Positions 1 to 7,944 of a DNA stretch of 44,141 nt are shown piece by piece (position 1 is the stretch's first letter; each line of letters begins with the position of its first letter). The position numbers and the translations under genes are program-made. The DNA is from RGIG9060 sp045645985 (lineage in GTDB: Bacteria > Spirochaetota > Spirochaetia > Treponematales > Treponemataceae). The notes under the pieces were generated by a model. The model searched no databases. It was not told where the DNA came from and saw only the letters and a program-made list of their open reading frames with translations. The stretch spans positions 1 to 44,141 of the forward strand of contig JAZRJV010000063.1 in the NCBI GenBank assembly GCA_045645985.1, in the 5' to 3' direction.

Positions 1-468
1 GTTGCTGGAGGAATAGATTCTAATCTTAATATTTTTGACACTGTAATTTCCACAGAAGTTGCCTATCATGATGTGGAAAAAGGAATATTAACAGAATTTC
101 ATCCTTGGATGGAAAGTGTATATTTCAAAGCTGATTCAAAATTGCTAAATCTTTCAAAAAAAGCTGTTGAAAAAATGACTTTAGAAAATAAAGTTGTTTG
201 GGGACGAATGGTAACTGGGGAAGCATTTATTTCAGATGAAGGTCGTGAGCAAATAAAAAATCAATTTAATCCATTAACAGTTGATATGGAAACAGGAAGT
301 GTTGCCCATGTTTGCTATGTGAATAATATTCCCTTTATCGCAATCAGAAGTATTACAGATACAGAAGACCATAGTGGCGTGGCAAATTTTGAGCAAAATT
401 GCAAAAAAGCTGCTATAATTGCAAAAGATATAACAGTTGAATTACTATCCGAAATTAATGATAGATAA
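1..468 (+). CDS. mtnN: 5'-methylthioadenosine/S-adenosylhomocysteine nucleosidase (3' part)
   Basis: The frame is open from the first base, so the gene starts outside the window; about 155 codons remain. The visible part begins with VAGGIDSNL and continues with DTVISTEVAYHDV, both typical of the MTAN core. The active-site segment VDMETGSVAHVC carries the ME pair that contacts the ribose, and IRSITDTED holds the conserved Asp of the family (usually in a SD motif) that protonates adenine N7. The enzyme cleaves methylthioadenosine and S-adenosylhomocysteine to adenine and the thioribose, in the cytoplasm, recycling by-products of SAM chemistry. No partner gene is visible; the next gene lies 73 nt downstream. 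Assignment to the nucleoside phosphorylase fold is firm. The exact substrate preference within the MTAN family is inferred. Confidence 0.88.
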   Translation, partial: VAGGIDSNLNIFDTVISTEVAYHDVEKGILTEFHPWMESVYFKADSKLLNLSKKAVEKMTLENKVVWGRMVTGEAFISDEGREQIKNQFNPLTVDMETGSVAHVCYVNNIPFIAIRSITDTEDHSGVANFEQNCKKAAIIAKDITVELLSEINDR

Positions 469-541
469 TATTTTTTTCACTTAAACTTATTTGTTGCAAA
501 TATTTAGTTTAAAAAAAATAAATTATATAAGGATGAATATA

Positions 542-1357
542 ATGACAGAAAAAATCCATAAAACACAACTTGGCGATATTCATTATTGGACAAATATTTT
601 AAACAAAGATTCTGTTACTCTTGTTTTTCTGCCGGGGTTAACTGCCGACCACAGATTATTTGAAAAACAAATTGAATATTTTGAAAACAAATTTAATGTG
701 TTTGTGTGGGACGCACCAGCTCATAATTCTTCGTGGCCATTTAAATTTGACTTTGATTTAATGGATAAAGCAAAATGGCTTGATGAGATTTTGGAAAAGG
801 AAGAAATAAAGTTGCCGGTGATAATCGGGCAATCAATGGGCGGATATGTGGCACAAGCCTATGCAGAACTTTTTCCTCAAAAATTAAAAGGATTTATTTC
901 GATAGATTCTGCTCCCCTGCAAAAAAAGTTTGTAACAGGAATAGAACGCTGGTTATTAAAACGCATGGAACCGGTTTACTATTATTATCCTTGGAAATGG
1001 CTTTTAAAATCTGGCACAAAAGGAGTTGCGGTTACAGAATACGGAAGAAAACTCATGCATAAAATCATGATGACTTACGACGGCGACAAAAAACGATACT
1101 CTCAAATTTCAGGGCACGGAATGAAAATGCTTGCAGATGCAATGGAAAAAGATTTGCCCTATAAAATTCCTTGTCCCGCCCTACTGATTTGTGGAGAAAA
1201 AGATATGGCTGGTTCTTGTATCCGATACAACAAAGCCTGGCACAAAGACACAAACATCCCGATTGAATGGATAAAAAACGCCGGCCACAATTCCAACACC
1301 GACAAACCAGAAGTCGTAAATTCGTTGATTGAAAATTTTGTGGGCAAAATAAAGTAG
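542..1357 (+). CDS. alpha/beta hydrolase
   Basis: This is a 271-aa cytoplasmic alpha/beta-hydrolase. An oxyanion-type segment VFLPGLTADHRLF precedes the nucleophile elbow GQSMGGYVAQ, whose Ser is the predicted nucleophile. The C-terminal GEKD and AGHNSNTDKPE supply the Asp and His of the triad. I chose the ATG at 542 because AAGG lies about 9 nt upstream. The ATG at 533 would sit almost on that sequence, and the longer open frame back to 491 starts with a TTG and has no ribosome-binding site. The substrate cannot be told from sequence; relatives include esterases, lactonases and MhpC-like hydrolases. It is a single gene in an accessory string with no obvious pathway neighbours. Confidence 0.82.
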   Translation: MTEKIHKTQLGDIHYWTNILNKDSVTLVFLPGLTADHRLFEKQIEYFENKFNVFVWDAPAHNSSWPFKFDFDLMDKAKWLDEILEKEEIKLPVIIGQSMGGYVAQAYAELFPQKLKGFISIDSAPLQKKFVTGIERWLLKRMEPVYYYYPWKWLLKSGTKGVAVTEYGRKLMHKIMMTYDGDKKRYSQISGHGMKMLADAMEKDLPYKIPCPALLICGEKDMAGSCIRYNKAWHKDTNIPIEWIKNAGHNSNTDKPEVVNSLIENFVGKIK

Positions 1358-1407
1358 AGAATCTAAAATTAAAATATTAAAACTTCAAGTGATTTTAGGA
1401 GACATTT

Positions 1408-2298
1408 GTGTTTGAAAAAATTAAAGGAAACAAAACTTTCACTAAATTGATGAAAAGACAAAATATAAATCTGTCTTACGCAATGGTTGAACCATCAGAT
1501 TCTTGGTATAACATAATTTCAACAATTCACAATTCATTAAATGAAATGAAAAAGTTACCTCACAATGAAGTTGAAATTACAAGCCATGATAATTTGAAAC
1601 TAAAAGGAATTTATTACCCAAACCCAAAGAAAAGTAGCGTTACAGTAATTTGTCTTCACGGATATGCAAGTCATCCTGAAAAAGAAATGGCATTTCCTGG
1701 ATTATTTTATTTATCCCAGGGCTATAATGTTTTAATTACATATCAAAGAGCTCACGGACTAAGTCAGGGAAAATTTATGTCCCTAGGAGTTTTGGAACAA
1801 CAAGACATGATTCGATGGATTGATAAAGTAAATGAAATGAATCCATCTGGTAACATAATTATTCACGGCTTAAGCATGGGAGGCGGGATTGCTTTTCACT
1901 TAGTAGATAAAAATATTAAAAATGTAAAATGCTTTATCATTGATGCACCAAATCACAGCTTAAAAAACTTTTTTAAGGAAGCTGCATTTGAGTTTTACAA
2001 AAAGAATCAAGACAAAATCACTTTTTATACAATCCAACGATTTGAAAAAGAATTTAACACAGATATAAATAAATCAGAAATTGTAGATATTGCATCAAAT
2101 TCAAAATATCCCATATTGCTGACAGCAGGAAGTAACGAAGACTTTGAAGAAATTTTTGCAACCGTAAAAAGTCGAAATCCCAAAGATACAGAAATTGTTA
2201 TTCTTCCTGAATGTGATCATGCCAACGGTATGTACAGACAAACTGCAATGTATCAAAATTCAATTATCGAGTTTGTTAATAAATATTTAGGAAAATAA
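1408..2298 (+). CDS. alpha/beta hydrolase, second type
   Basis: This 296-aa hydrolase starts at GTG, with AGGAGA at 1397-1402 in good position. An N-terminal helix-rich stretch of about 70 residues is followed by the hydrolase fold. ICLHGYASHPEKEM forms the oxyanion-hole strand, and IHGLSMGGGIAFH carries the nucleophile Ser (GLSMGG). LTAGSNEDFEE is where the acid residue is expected, and PECDHANGMY gives the catalytic His. It resembles the YqkD/peptidase-S9-like serine hydrolases that often carry an N-terminal extension. It is not closely similar to the hydrolase just upstream. The methyltransferase frame begins 2 nt after its stop, so the two are probably co-transcribed. Substrate unknown. 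Confidence 0.82.
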   Translation: MFEKIKGNKTFTKLMKRQNINLSYAMVEPSDSWYNIISTIHNSLNEMKKLPHNEVEITSHDNLKLKGIYYPNPKKSSVTVICLHGYASHPEKEMAFPGLFYLSQGYNVLITYQRAHGLSQGKFMSLGVLEQQDMIRWIDKVNEMNPSGNIIIHGLSMGGGIAFHLVDKNIKNVKCFIIDAPNHSLKNFFKEAAFEFYKKNQDKITFYTIQRFEKEFNTDINKSEIVDIASNSKYPILLTAGSNEDFEEIFATVKSRNPKDTEIVILPECDHANGMYRQTAMYQNSIIEFVNKYLGK

Positions 2299-2300
2299 TT

Positions 2301-3086
2301 ATGGAAATTATTGATAAAAACATTGACGGAGGAAAATCTTTTGATTGGGGAAGAGTCTCTTGTGATTATGCAAAATATCGTGACATTTATCCCAAGGAAT
2401 TTTATGACAAAATAATAAATCGTTCATTATGTATAAAAAATCAAACTGTACTTGATTTAGGAACAGGAACTGGAGTTTTGCCCAGAAATTTATATTCCTA
2501 CGGTGCAAAATGGATTGGAACCGATATTTCTGAAAATCAAATTGAACAAGCAAAACTTTTGTCAAAAAATATGGATATAGAATATTATCCTTCCTCAGCA
2601 GAAAATTTGGATTTTCCCAAAAACTCTTTTGATGTAATCACTGCTTGTCAATGTTTCTTTTACTTTGACCACGAAAAAATAATGCCAACTCTACATCAAC
2701 TTTTGAAAAAAGATGGCAGACTTTTAGTTTTGTATATGACTTGGCTTCCTTTTGAAGATAAAATTGCAGGTGAAAGTGAAAATCTAGTTTTAAAATATAA
2801 TCCCACTTGGAGTGGCGCAAAAGAAACAATGCATCCAATCGGTATTCCAGATTGTTATAATGAAAAATTTGAACTTGTTTATCATGAAGAATACAAATTG
2901 AATGTTCCTTTTACTCGTGAAACTTGGCACGGAAGAATAAAAGCCTGTCGTGGAATTGGAGCGTCTTTATCCACTGAAGAAATTGCAAATTGAGAAACTG
3001 AACATAAATCCTTGCTAGAAAAAATCGCCCCAGAAGCATTTGAAATTTTGCATTACGGTGCAATTGCAGAATTAAAAAAGAAATAA
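2301..3086 (+). pseudogene. class I SAM-dependent methyltransferase, split by an in-frame TGA
   Basis: The first 230 codons encode a complete SAM-binding core. VLDLGTGTGVLPRNL is the glycine-rich motif I, GTDISENQIEQA is the acidic motif II, and FDVITACQCFFYFD is the motif IV region. A TGA at 2991-2993 stops translation within the C-terminal helix region. The same frame then continues for 30 codons (ETEHKSLLEKIAPEAFEILH onward) to a TAA at 3084-3086. In the family this tail is normally fused, with Trp or Phe near the stop position, so TGG to TGA is the simplest reading. The product may be a slightly shortened but folded protein. UGA serves as a normal stop in neighbouring genes, which argues against a code change. 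The methyl acceptor is unknown. Confidence 0.75.
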
Positions 3087-3104
3087 AAAAAGTTGAGGTG
3101 TAAT

Positions 3105-3545
3105 ATGAAAATACGCACAATGAAAATTACCGATTATGAAAAAGTTTACGCACTTTGGATGAGTTGTAAAAATATGGGATTCAATGATATTGACGATTCA
3201 AAAAAAGGAATTGCTCGATTTTTGGAACGCAACCCAAATACTTCCTTTGTTGCAATAGAAAATGATGAATTACTGGGAATTATTCTTGGTGGCCATGACG
3301 GAAGACGAGGCTATATTTATCATATGTCAGTTGCAGAAAATCATCGCAAAAAAGGAATTGGCTCTAGCCTTGTAAAAAAATGCCTTGAGTCATTCAAAAA
3401 CGAAAAAATTTCAAAAGTGGCTCTTCTAGTTTTTAAATACAATGAAACAGGAAACGCCTTTTGGAAAAAACAAGGCTTTATTCTTCGTGAAGATGTAAAT
3501 TACAGAAATATTGGACTTCGGGAATTAGTCAGAATTGATACATAA
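3105..3545 (+). CDS. GNAT family N-acetyltransferase
   Basis: This 146-aa protein is a single GNAT domain. The acetyl-CoA pyrophosphate-binding loop is in SVAENHRKKGIGSSLVKKCL (Arg/Gln-x-x-Gly-x-Gly/Ala form). A C-terminal NAFWKKQGFILRED segment matches the last strand-helix of the fold. I place the start at the ATG at 3105 because GAGGTG ends 4-5 nt before it; the frame is open back to a TTG at 3093. The acceptor substrate is unknown; similar proteins acetylate amino groups on small molecules or ribosomal proteins. A 44-bp stretch of its 5' end (about 3132-3176) recurs at 8751-8794 with two mismatches, so a paralogue once lay downstream. Confidence 0.85.
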   Translation: MKIRTMKITDYEKVYALWMSCKNMGFNDIDDSKKGIARFLERNPNTSFVAIENDELLGIILGGHDGRRGYIYHMSVAENHRKKGIGSSLVKKCLESFKNEKISKVALLVFKYNETGNAFWKKQGFILREDVNYRNIGLRELVRIDT

Positions 3546-3603
3546 AATAGATGAAAAAAATTGCAAACAAAACCTAAATTTTGAAAAAAAAGTATTTTTT
3601 TTC

Positions 3604-3640
3604 TTGACAACATACTAATATCATCTTATATTATTAGTAT
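3604..3640 (+). promoter_or_regulatory. promoter and dyad operator of the toxin-antitoxin pair
   Basis: TTGACA at 3604-3609 and TATATT at 3627-3632 are 17 bp apart. A perfect 9-bp inverted repeat, ATACTAATA (3612-3620) and TATTAGTAT (3632-3640), straddles the spacer and the -10 box. DinJ/RelB-type antitoxins commonly repress their own operon by binding such a dyad. Autoregulation is inferred from this placement. Confidence 0.75.
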
Positions 3641-3668
3641 AATACAATATATTATAAGGTGGTATAAT

Positions 3669-3971
3669 ATGGCAGCAATTACTGTAAATGTGGAACAAGA
3701 AGATAAAGAACTTTTTAATTCAATTTGCAACAAACTTGGCATGAATATTTCCACAGCAATAAATATTTTTATAAAAAAAGTAAACGCAACTCGCAGTATT
3801 CCTTTTTCTTTGGAATTAGAACCTGAATGGAATGACGAAACTATCGCAGCTTTTGAAGAAGCAAAAGCAATTTCCGAAGGAAAAATCCCTGCAAAAAGAT
3901 ATGATTCTGTATCTGAAATGATGGATGATATTCTAAATGTAGCGGAAGATGAACCTAAATATGGAGTTTGA
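3669..3971 (+). CDS. dinJ: RelB/DinJ-family antitoxin
   Basis: This 100-aa protein has the ribbon-helix-helix start typical of RelB/DinJ: a beta strand (ITVNVEQEDKELF) followed by a helix with LGMNISTAINIFIKKV. The GLS/GMN turn and the AINIFIKK helix are family hallmarks. The C-terminal half (EEAKAISEGKIPAKRYDSVS) is the flexible, acidic toxin-wrapping part. It should neutralise the toxin encoded 3 nt downstream and repress the shared promoter through the dyad upstream. The toxin neighbour is YafQ-like, so DinJ is the better label than RelB. Confidence 0.88.
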   Translation: MAAITVNVEQEDKELFNSICNKLGMNISTAINIFIKKVNATRSIPFSLELEPEWNDETIAAFEEAKAISEGKIPAKRYDSVSEMMDDILNVAEDEPKYGV

Positions 3972-3974
3972 TAT

Positions 3975-4256
3975 ATGACTTATGAATTAGTATATACAAA
4001 CTCTTTTAAAAAAGATTTAAAGCTAGCTCAAAAACGAAATTATGACATGAATAAAATGAAAGATGTTTTAATCTTGTTAAAATCTGGCAAAAAACTTCCT
4101 GCAAAATATAAAGACCATGAACTAAAAGGCGATTGGAAAGGTTTTAGAGAATTGCACATTAGCCCAGATTGGCTTTTAATTTACACAAAAAACAAAACAG
4201 AATTGATTTTAACTTTAACCCGCACAGGTTCCCATTCGGAATTATTAAAAAAATAG
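3975..4256 (+). CDS. yafQ: YafQ-family mRNA interferase toxin
   Basis: This 93-aa protein of the RelE/ParE fold matches YafQ. KYKDHELKGDWKGFRELHISPDWLLIYT carries the two conserved His and the Asp (DHEL, RELHI, SPDW), and RTGSHSELL near the C terminus holds the last catalytic His. YafQ cleaves mRNA on the ribosome in a codon-dependent way. All catalytic positions expected from the E. coli enzyme are present, so the toxin is probably active. The start is 3 nt after the antitoxin stop, so the two are translationally coupled. Confidence 0.9.
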   Translation: MTYELVYTNSFKKDLKLAQKRNYDMNKMKDVLILLKSGKKLPAKYKDHELKGDWKGFRELHISPDWLLIYTKNKTELILTLTRTGSHSELLKK

Positions 4257-4300
4257 AGTTTTATTATAATTTCTATAAAGAAATCTAGGAGGATAGAATT

Positions 4301-4858
4301 ATGAATATTTATGAAAACTGCCCGGTATTAGAAAATGAAGATTTTACAATTAGATTATTTCAAAAGGAAGATTGCGACGATTTATTAAAAGTTTACAGCG
4401 ATAAAAATGCATTGCCTTTTTTTAACAGTGACAATTGTGACGGAGATAATTTTTATTATTCTACAAAAGAAAGAATGAAAGAAGCCATAGATTTTTGGAC
4501 TATGTCATATAAAAACGGTTGGTTTACAAGGCTGTCAATCATTGATAAAAAAGAACAAACTGTAATCGGAACTGTAGAATTGTGTTTGCGAGTTTCGGAA
4601 GACGAATTTAACAACATGGGAATTTTAAGAGTTGATGTAAGAAGTGATTATGAAAAAGAAAGTTTTTTGCACAGTATATTTTCTCTTGTAACTCCGAATT
4701 TGGAAAAAATGCTGGGCTGCAAAGGCATTCTGACAAAAGCACCGATTTATGCAATAGAAAGAATTAATGCCATTCAAAAACTAGGCTTTACAAAATCTGA
4801 AAATTTTTTAATCGGAAAAACTGGATATGCCTATGACGGTTACTGGGTGATTAAATAA
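4301..4858 (+). CDS. GNAT acetyltransferase of the RimJ/RimL type
   Basis: This 185-aa protein opens with NEDFTIRLFQKEDCDDLLKVY, the beta1-alpha1 signature of RimJ/RimL-like acetyltransferases. VIGTVELCLR is the central strand, and INAIQKLGFTKSENFL is the terminal strand-helix. The pyrophosphate loop is less clear than in the GNAT at 3105, so catalytic competence is less certain. AGGAGGA lies just upstream of the ATG. Acceptor unknown. It is a lone gene between the toxin and a membrane protein. Confidence 0.72.
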   Translation: MNIYENCPVLENEDFTIRLFQKEDCDDLLKVYSDKNALPFFNSDNCDGDNFYYSTKERMKEAIDFWTMSYKNGWFTRLSIIDKKEQTVIGTVELCLRVSEDEFNNMGILRVDVRSDYEKESFLHSIFSLVTPNLEKMLGCKGILTKAPIYAIERINAIQKLGFTKSENFLIGKTGYAYDGYWVIK

Positions 4859-4889
4859 AAAAAATGATTTTCTACTTGGAGGAAATTTT

Positions 4890-5555
4890 ATGGAAAATAT
4901 ACAAAAATCAATTATCAATAGAAAGTTTTTTCTAATTGCAGCTTTTGGACATTTATTATGTTGGGTTGGTGGTGATTTATTACTTTTTTTCCAACCAAAT
5001 GGTTTTTTAGATGTACAAGGTCTTTTTGATTATGAAAAAACAGTTTTGATGTTAGAAAATGCAAATCCACTTCAGTTTACTATTTCTGGTATTGCAGGAA
5101 CGGTGGCAATGATGTTAGTGTTCTTTGGATATTACGAAATTTACAAAATGCTTAAACCAGTTTCAAAAAAAAGTGCAAATATTGTGTTAGTTGGAACTTT
5201 ATTAACTTGTATTCCCGGAGCAATAATGCATTTTACTTGTACTTCTATGTTATGGTATTTTGTAAAACTTGGAGGAACACAACTTGCCCATGAAGTAATG
5301 TTATCTTTTTTTACAGAGACAGCAATTACAACTTTAATGTGCAATTTAGGTGTTTTTCTTGTAACAATTCCTTTATTAATTAATGTTGTAAAAGGAAAAA
5401 CCTTTTTACCAAAATGGGCATGGTTTGTGAATACAATTCCTCTTACAATAGTTGCTGGAATAGTTTTTGCAGGAATGGGCGCAATGAATGTAGCAAGTTC
5501 TGGAATGTTTTTTGGATTGTATTTTTTATCAAAAAAATATTTAGCTGAAAAATAA
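4890..5555 (+). CDS. multi-spanning membrane protein, function unknown
   Basis: This 221-aa protein has about six hydrophobic segments: roughly residues 12-34, 62-84, 95-115, 120-145 (contains His and Cys in MHFTCTSMLWYF), 150-168 and 178-212. A short cytoplasmic N terminus precedes the first segment. Gly-rich packing motifs such as AGIVFAGMGAMNVASSGMFF occur in the last third. It resembles the DUF6796-type integral membrane proteins seen in gut Firmicutes and treponemes, but I make that link from memory of its pattern only. A GGAGG ribosome-binding site precedes the ATG. No transport or enzyme motif is visible. Confidence 0.7.
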   Translation: MENIQKSIINRKFFLIAAFGHLLCWVGGDLLLFFQPNGFLDVQGLFDYEKTVLMLENANPLQFTISGIAGTVAMMLVFFGYYEIYKMLKPVSKKSANIVLVGTLLTCIPGAIMHFTCTSMLWYFVKLGGTQLAHEVMLSFFTETAITTLMCNLGVFLVTIPLLINVVKGKTFLPKWAWFVNTIPLTIVAGIVFAGMGAMNVASSGMFFGLYFLSKKYLAEK

Positions 5556-5589
5556 TTTTAAAAGAACCGAAGTCCAGTGGAAGTAAGTG

Positions 5590-6183
5590 ATGAATAAATT
5601 AAACTTTTCTTTTGTGTATAAAAAATTCAAAAAGCGATTACAAGAAACTTATGGAAAAGAAATTGCTTTGTTAATTTGGAAAAAAGCAGACGCAAAACTG
5701 AAAAATTTTTCTGCTGAATATAAAAATATCGGTTCAGATGAAAAAATTATGATTCTTCCTTTGGCTGCAATTTATCTTTCTATGAAAGAAGAAAATCTTG
5801 AAAATCCCCTTGAGTTATTGAATCAATACGGAAAAGAAACAGGTGAGAGATTTTCAAAATTGATTAGAAAAATCACTTCGTTTCCTGGGTTGCCAGAATT
5901 TTTATGGAAAAATATGAGCACTCTTATGCGAAAAAATAGTAGCCCAGAAAAAGGCTACCAGCGAAAAATCATTTCTGAAACACAAGACTTAGTTGCTGTG
6001 GATATTTTAGTTTGTCCACTTCATGAAATGGCAAAAAAACTTGGAATCCCTGAAATCACTTCTGTAGTTTGCTTAATTGATAAAGGTCAAATGACAGGAT
6101 TTAAACACATCGAATATACAAGAACTAAAGCCTTGGGAGACGGTGATAATTTTTGTGATTATCGGTTAAGATATGATAAATAG
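5590..6183 (+). CDS. ATC-hydrolase-like protein (L-2-amino-thiazoline-4-carboxylate hydrolase family)
   Basis: This 197-aa soluble protein has a helical N-terminal half. Its C-terminal half shows the family pattern: VDILVCPLHEMAKKLGIPEI, then VCLIDKGQMTGFKHIEYTRT, then LGDGDNFCDYRLRY. The conserved Cys-Pro, the GD and the CD(Y/F)R positions match the ATC_hydrolase Pfam family. Most members have no proven thiazoline hydrolase activity, so the reaction is uncertain. I use the ATG at 5590 (GGAAG 6 nt upstream); a GTG directly before it is an alternative. Confidence 0.68.
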   Translation: MNKLNFSFVYKKFKKRLQETYGKEIALLIWKKADAKLKNFSAEYKNIGSDEKIMILPLAAIYLSMKEENLENPLELLNQYGKETGERFSKLIRKITSFPGLPEFLWKNMSTLMRKNSSPEKGYQRKIISETQDLVAVDILVCPLHEMAKKLGIPEITSVVCLIDKGQMTGFKHIEYTRTKALGDGDNFCDYRLRYDK

Positions 6184-6219
6184 TAAAGTTTATCAGAGGA
6201 GCAAGGAACTTATACACCT

Positions 6220-6597
6220 ATGTCAGAAAAAATAACTTTATGCGGAGATAACTGCAATTTTTGCCCAAGATACAACGCAAAGACCGAAGCTGATTTACAA
6301 AAAGTTGCTGAACTTTGGTATCGTGTAGGTTGGCGTGACAGAATTGTTTCAACAGAAGAAATAAAATGCACAGGTTGTTCCTCCCACAAAAAATGTACTT
6401 ATGAATTGGTGGAATGTACAAAAAATCACAATGTTGAAAAATGCAACCAATGCAAAAATTTCCCTTGTGAAAAAATAAAATCCATGTTGGCCCGTTCCGA
6501 AGAATACAAAATCACTTGCCAAAAACTTTGTTCTTCGGAAGAATATCAAATGCTAGAAAAAGCATTTTTTGAAAAAGAAAAGAATCTGGGAAAATAA
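6220..6597 (+). CDS. DUF3795-type cysteine-rich protein
   Basis: This 125-aa protein is rich in Cys pairs: CGDNCNFCPRY at the N terminus, KCTGCSSHKKC in the middle and VEKCNQCKNFPCEKI in the second half. The spacing matches DUF3795, a family of small proteins with likely metal-binding Cys clusters and no known role. Purine-rich sequence (AGGAG, AAGGAA) lies upstream but rather far from the ATG. It ends 11 nt before the start of the GNAT fusion gene, which also carries a Cys cluster, so the two may be co-expressed. Confidence 0.72.
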   Translation: MSEKITLCGDNCNFCPRYNAKTEADLQKVAELWYRVGWRDRIVSTEEIKCTGCSSHKKCTYELVECTKNHNVEKCNQCKNFPCEKIKSMLARSEEYKITCQKLCSSEEYQMLEKAFFEKEKNLGK

Positions 6598-6607
6598 AGG
6601 AAAATTT

Positions 6608-7897
6608 ATGTTGATAAAAATAGGTAATTTTGAATTTACATCAGTTTGGGATGGAGTGTTTTACAAAAAACTTTCTCAGTATCCAAAAATATCAGATTGG
6701 GAAATCAGAACCATAATTGAATTTATTGAATACGAAAAAAAATATTCTAGGGAATGCAAAATTGAATGCGAAGATTCTAATCTTTTAAAATTGATAGAAG
6801 ATGCAATTTCCCATAAAGAAAAATACTTAAACATCCAACGCCCAAAGTTAATAACAGAATGTACTGCTTGTCCTTACAGAAAAGGCTGTGTAACAGATTT
6901 TGTTTGCCACACAACTTCTGTTGATAATGCAAAAAAAATATTTCAATGTGGAAAATTGTTATCAGCATTAAATGCTAGAAAAGTTCCAGTTGAAGAATTG
7001 ATGAAGGAAGGCAGAAATGCAGCAAATGACCCAGCAGATTATTTTGAATACATAATGCTTTCTTGGGGAAATTGCCAAGCTGGCGACAGATTAGTTATGG
7101 AACGAAATCTAAAACGCTTTCCCACCGAAGAAGACTTGAGCATAAATTTTAATCCAGGCGTAAGATTTTATTTTGAATACGAAAATCTTATAAAACATCC
7201 AGACATGATTTTTGACGGTGTTTTACCGATGAAAATTAAAGACGAAATAATTCTAAAAGATTGGGTTTACAAAATCGTTATTCCTACAAAAATAAAAAAA
7301 GATTTAGAATCCTTTATCCCAAGCAATCTAAAAGACAAAGTGATTTATATTGAAAATGATTGCAAAGACATTTGGGATTGGTCAGAAAAAGTCTACAGAA
7401 TTATCGAAAACTGTATGATAAAAAAGATTGATGAACAAAATATTTCTGAATGCGTTAATGTGATAAGGGAAAGTTTTTCAACGGTAGCAAATGAATTTGG
7501 GTTTACTCCAACAAATGCTCCGGGATTCACAGCTTTTTCCATGACCGAAGAAAAGTTAAAGAATCAACTACTCGAAGAGCATAGACTTATGTTTGCATTT
7601 TATGAACAAGAAAATATTCTAGGATTTTATTCATTAGCCTTACAAGACAATAATGAATGTGAGTTAAATAATCTGTGTGTATTGCCTTCTGCTCGGCATA
7701 AAAACATTGGAAAAAAACTTTTAGAACATGCTTTTCAAAGTGCAAAAGAATTAAATTGTACAAAAATGAACATCGGAATTGTTGAAGAAAATAAACTTTT
7801 ACGAAACTGGTACGAATCTTTTGGATTTATCCATAAAGGAACAGAAAAATTTGATTTTTTCCCTTTCACTTGTGGATATATGGAAAAACTTTTCTAA
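6608..7897 (+). CDS. two-domain protein: unrecognised Cys-containing N-terminal domain plus C-terminal GNAT
   Basis: This is a 429-aa protein. Residues about 1-265 form a domain I know only as a conserved hypothetical of gut bacteria. It holds a Cys cluster, TECTACPYRKGCVTDFVC, followed by HTTSVDNAKKIFQCGKLLSA and GNCQAGDRLVMER. The HTTSVDNA...I...GKLLSA pattern recalls the start of ADP-ribosyltransferase-like (DarT/DUF4433) domains, but this is only a resemblance. Residues about 275-429 are a GNAT domain (LNNLCVLPSARHKNIGKKLL binds acetyl-CoA; LLRNWYESFGFIHKGTEKF ends the fold). The ATG at 6608 follows AAGGA; the frame is open back to a TTG at 6569 inside the previous gene. Confidence 0.7.
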   Translation: MLIKIGNFEFTSVWDGVFYKKLSQYPKISDWEIRTIIEFIEYEKKYSRECKIECEDSNLLKLIEDAISHKEKYLNIQRPKLITECTACPYRKGCVTDFVCHTTSVDNAKKIFQCGKLLSALNARKVPVEELMKEGRNAANDPADYFEYIMLSWGNCQAGDRLVMERNLKRFPTEEDLSINFNPGVRFYFEYENLIKHPDMIFDGVLPMKIKDEIILKDWVYKIVIPTKIKKDLESFIPSNLKDKVIYIENDCKDIWDWSEKVYRIIENCMIKKIDEQNISECVNVIRESFSTVANEFGFTPTNAPGFTAFSMTEEKLKNQLLEEHRLMFAFYEQENILGFYSLALQDNNECELNNLCVLPSARHKNIGKKLLEHAFQSAKELNCTKMNIGIVEENKLLRNWYESFGFIHKGTEKFDFFPFTCGYMEKLF

Positions 7898-7944
7898 GAT
7901 GAAAAAAAATTGAAAAACAATGGACTTGGGAAGATGAAAAATTG

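Noticed and set aside
2991..2993. UGA recoded as Trp or as selenocysteine
   Set aside because: UGA ends other genes here, and no selenocysteine insertion hairpin is evident. A point mutation is simpler.
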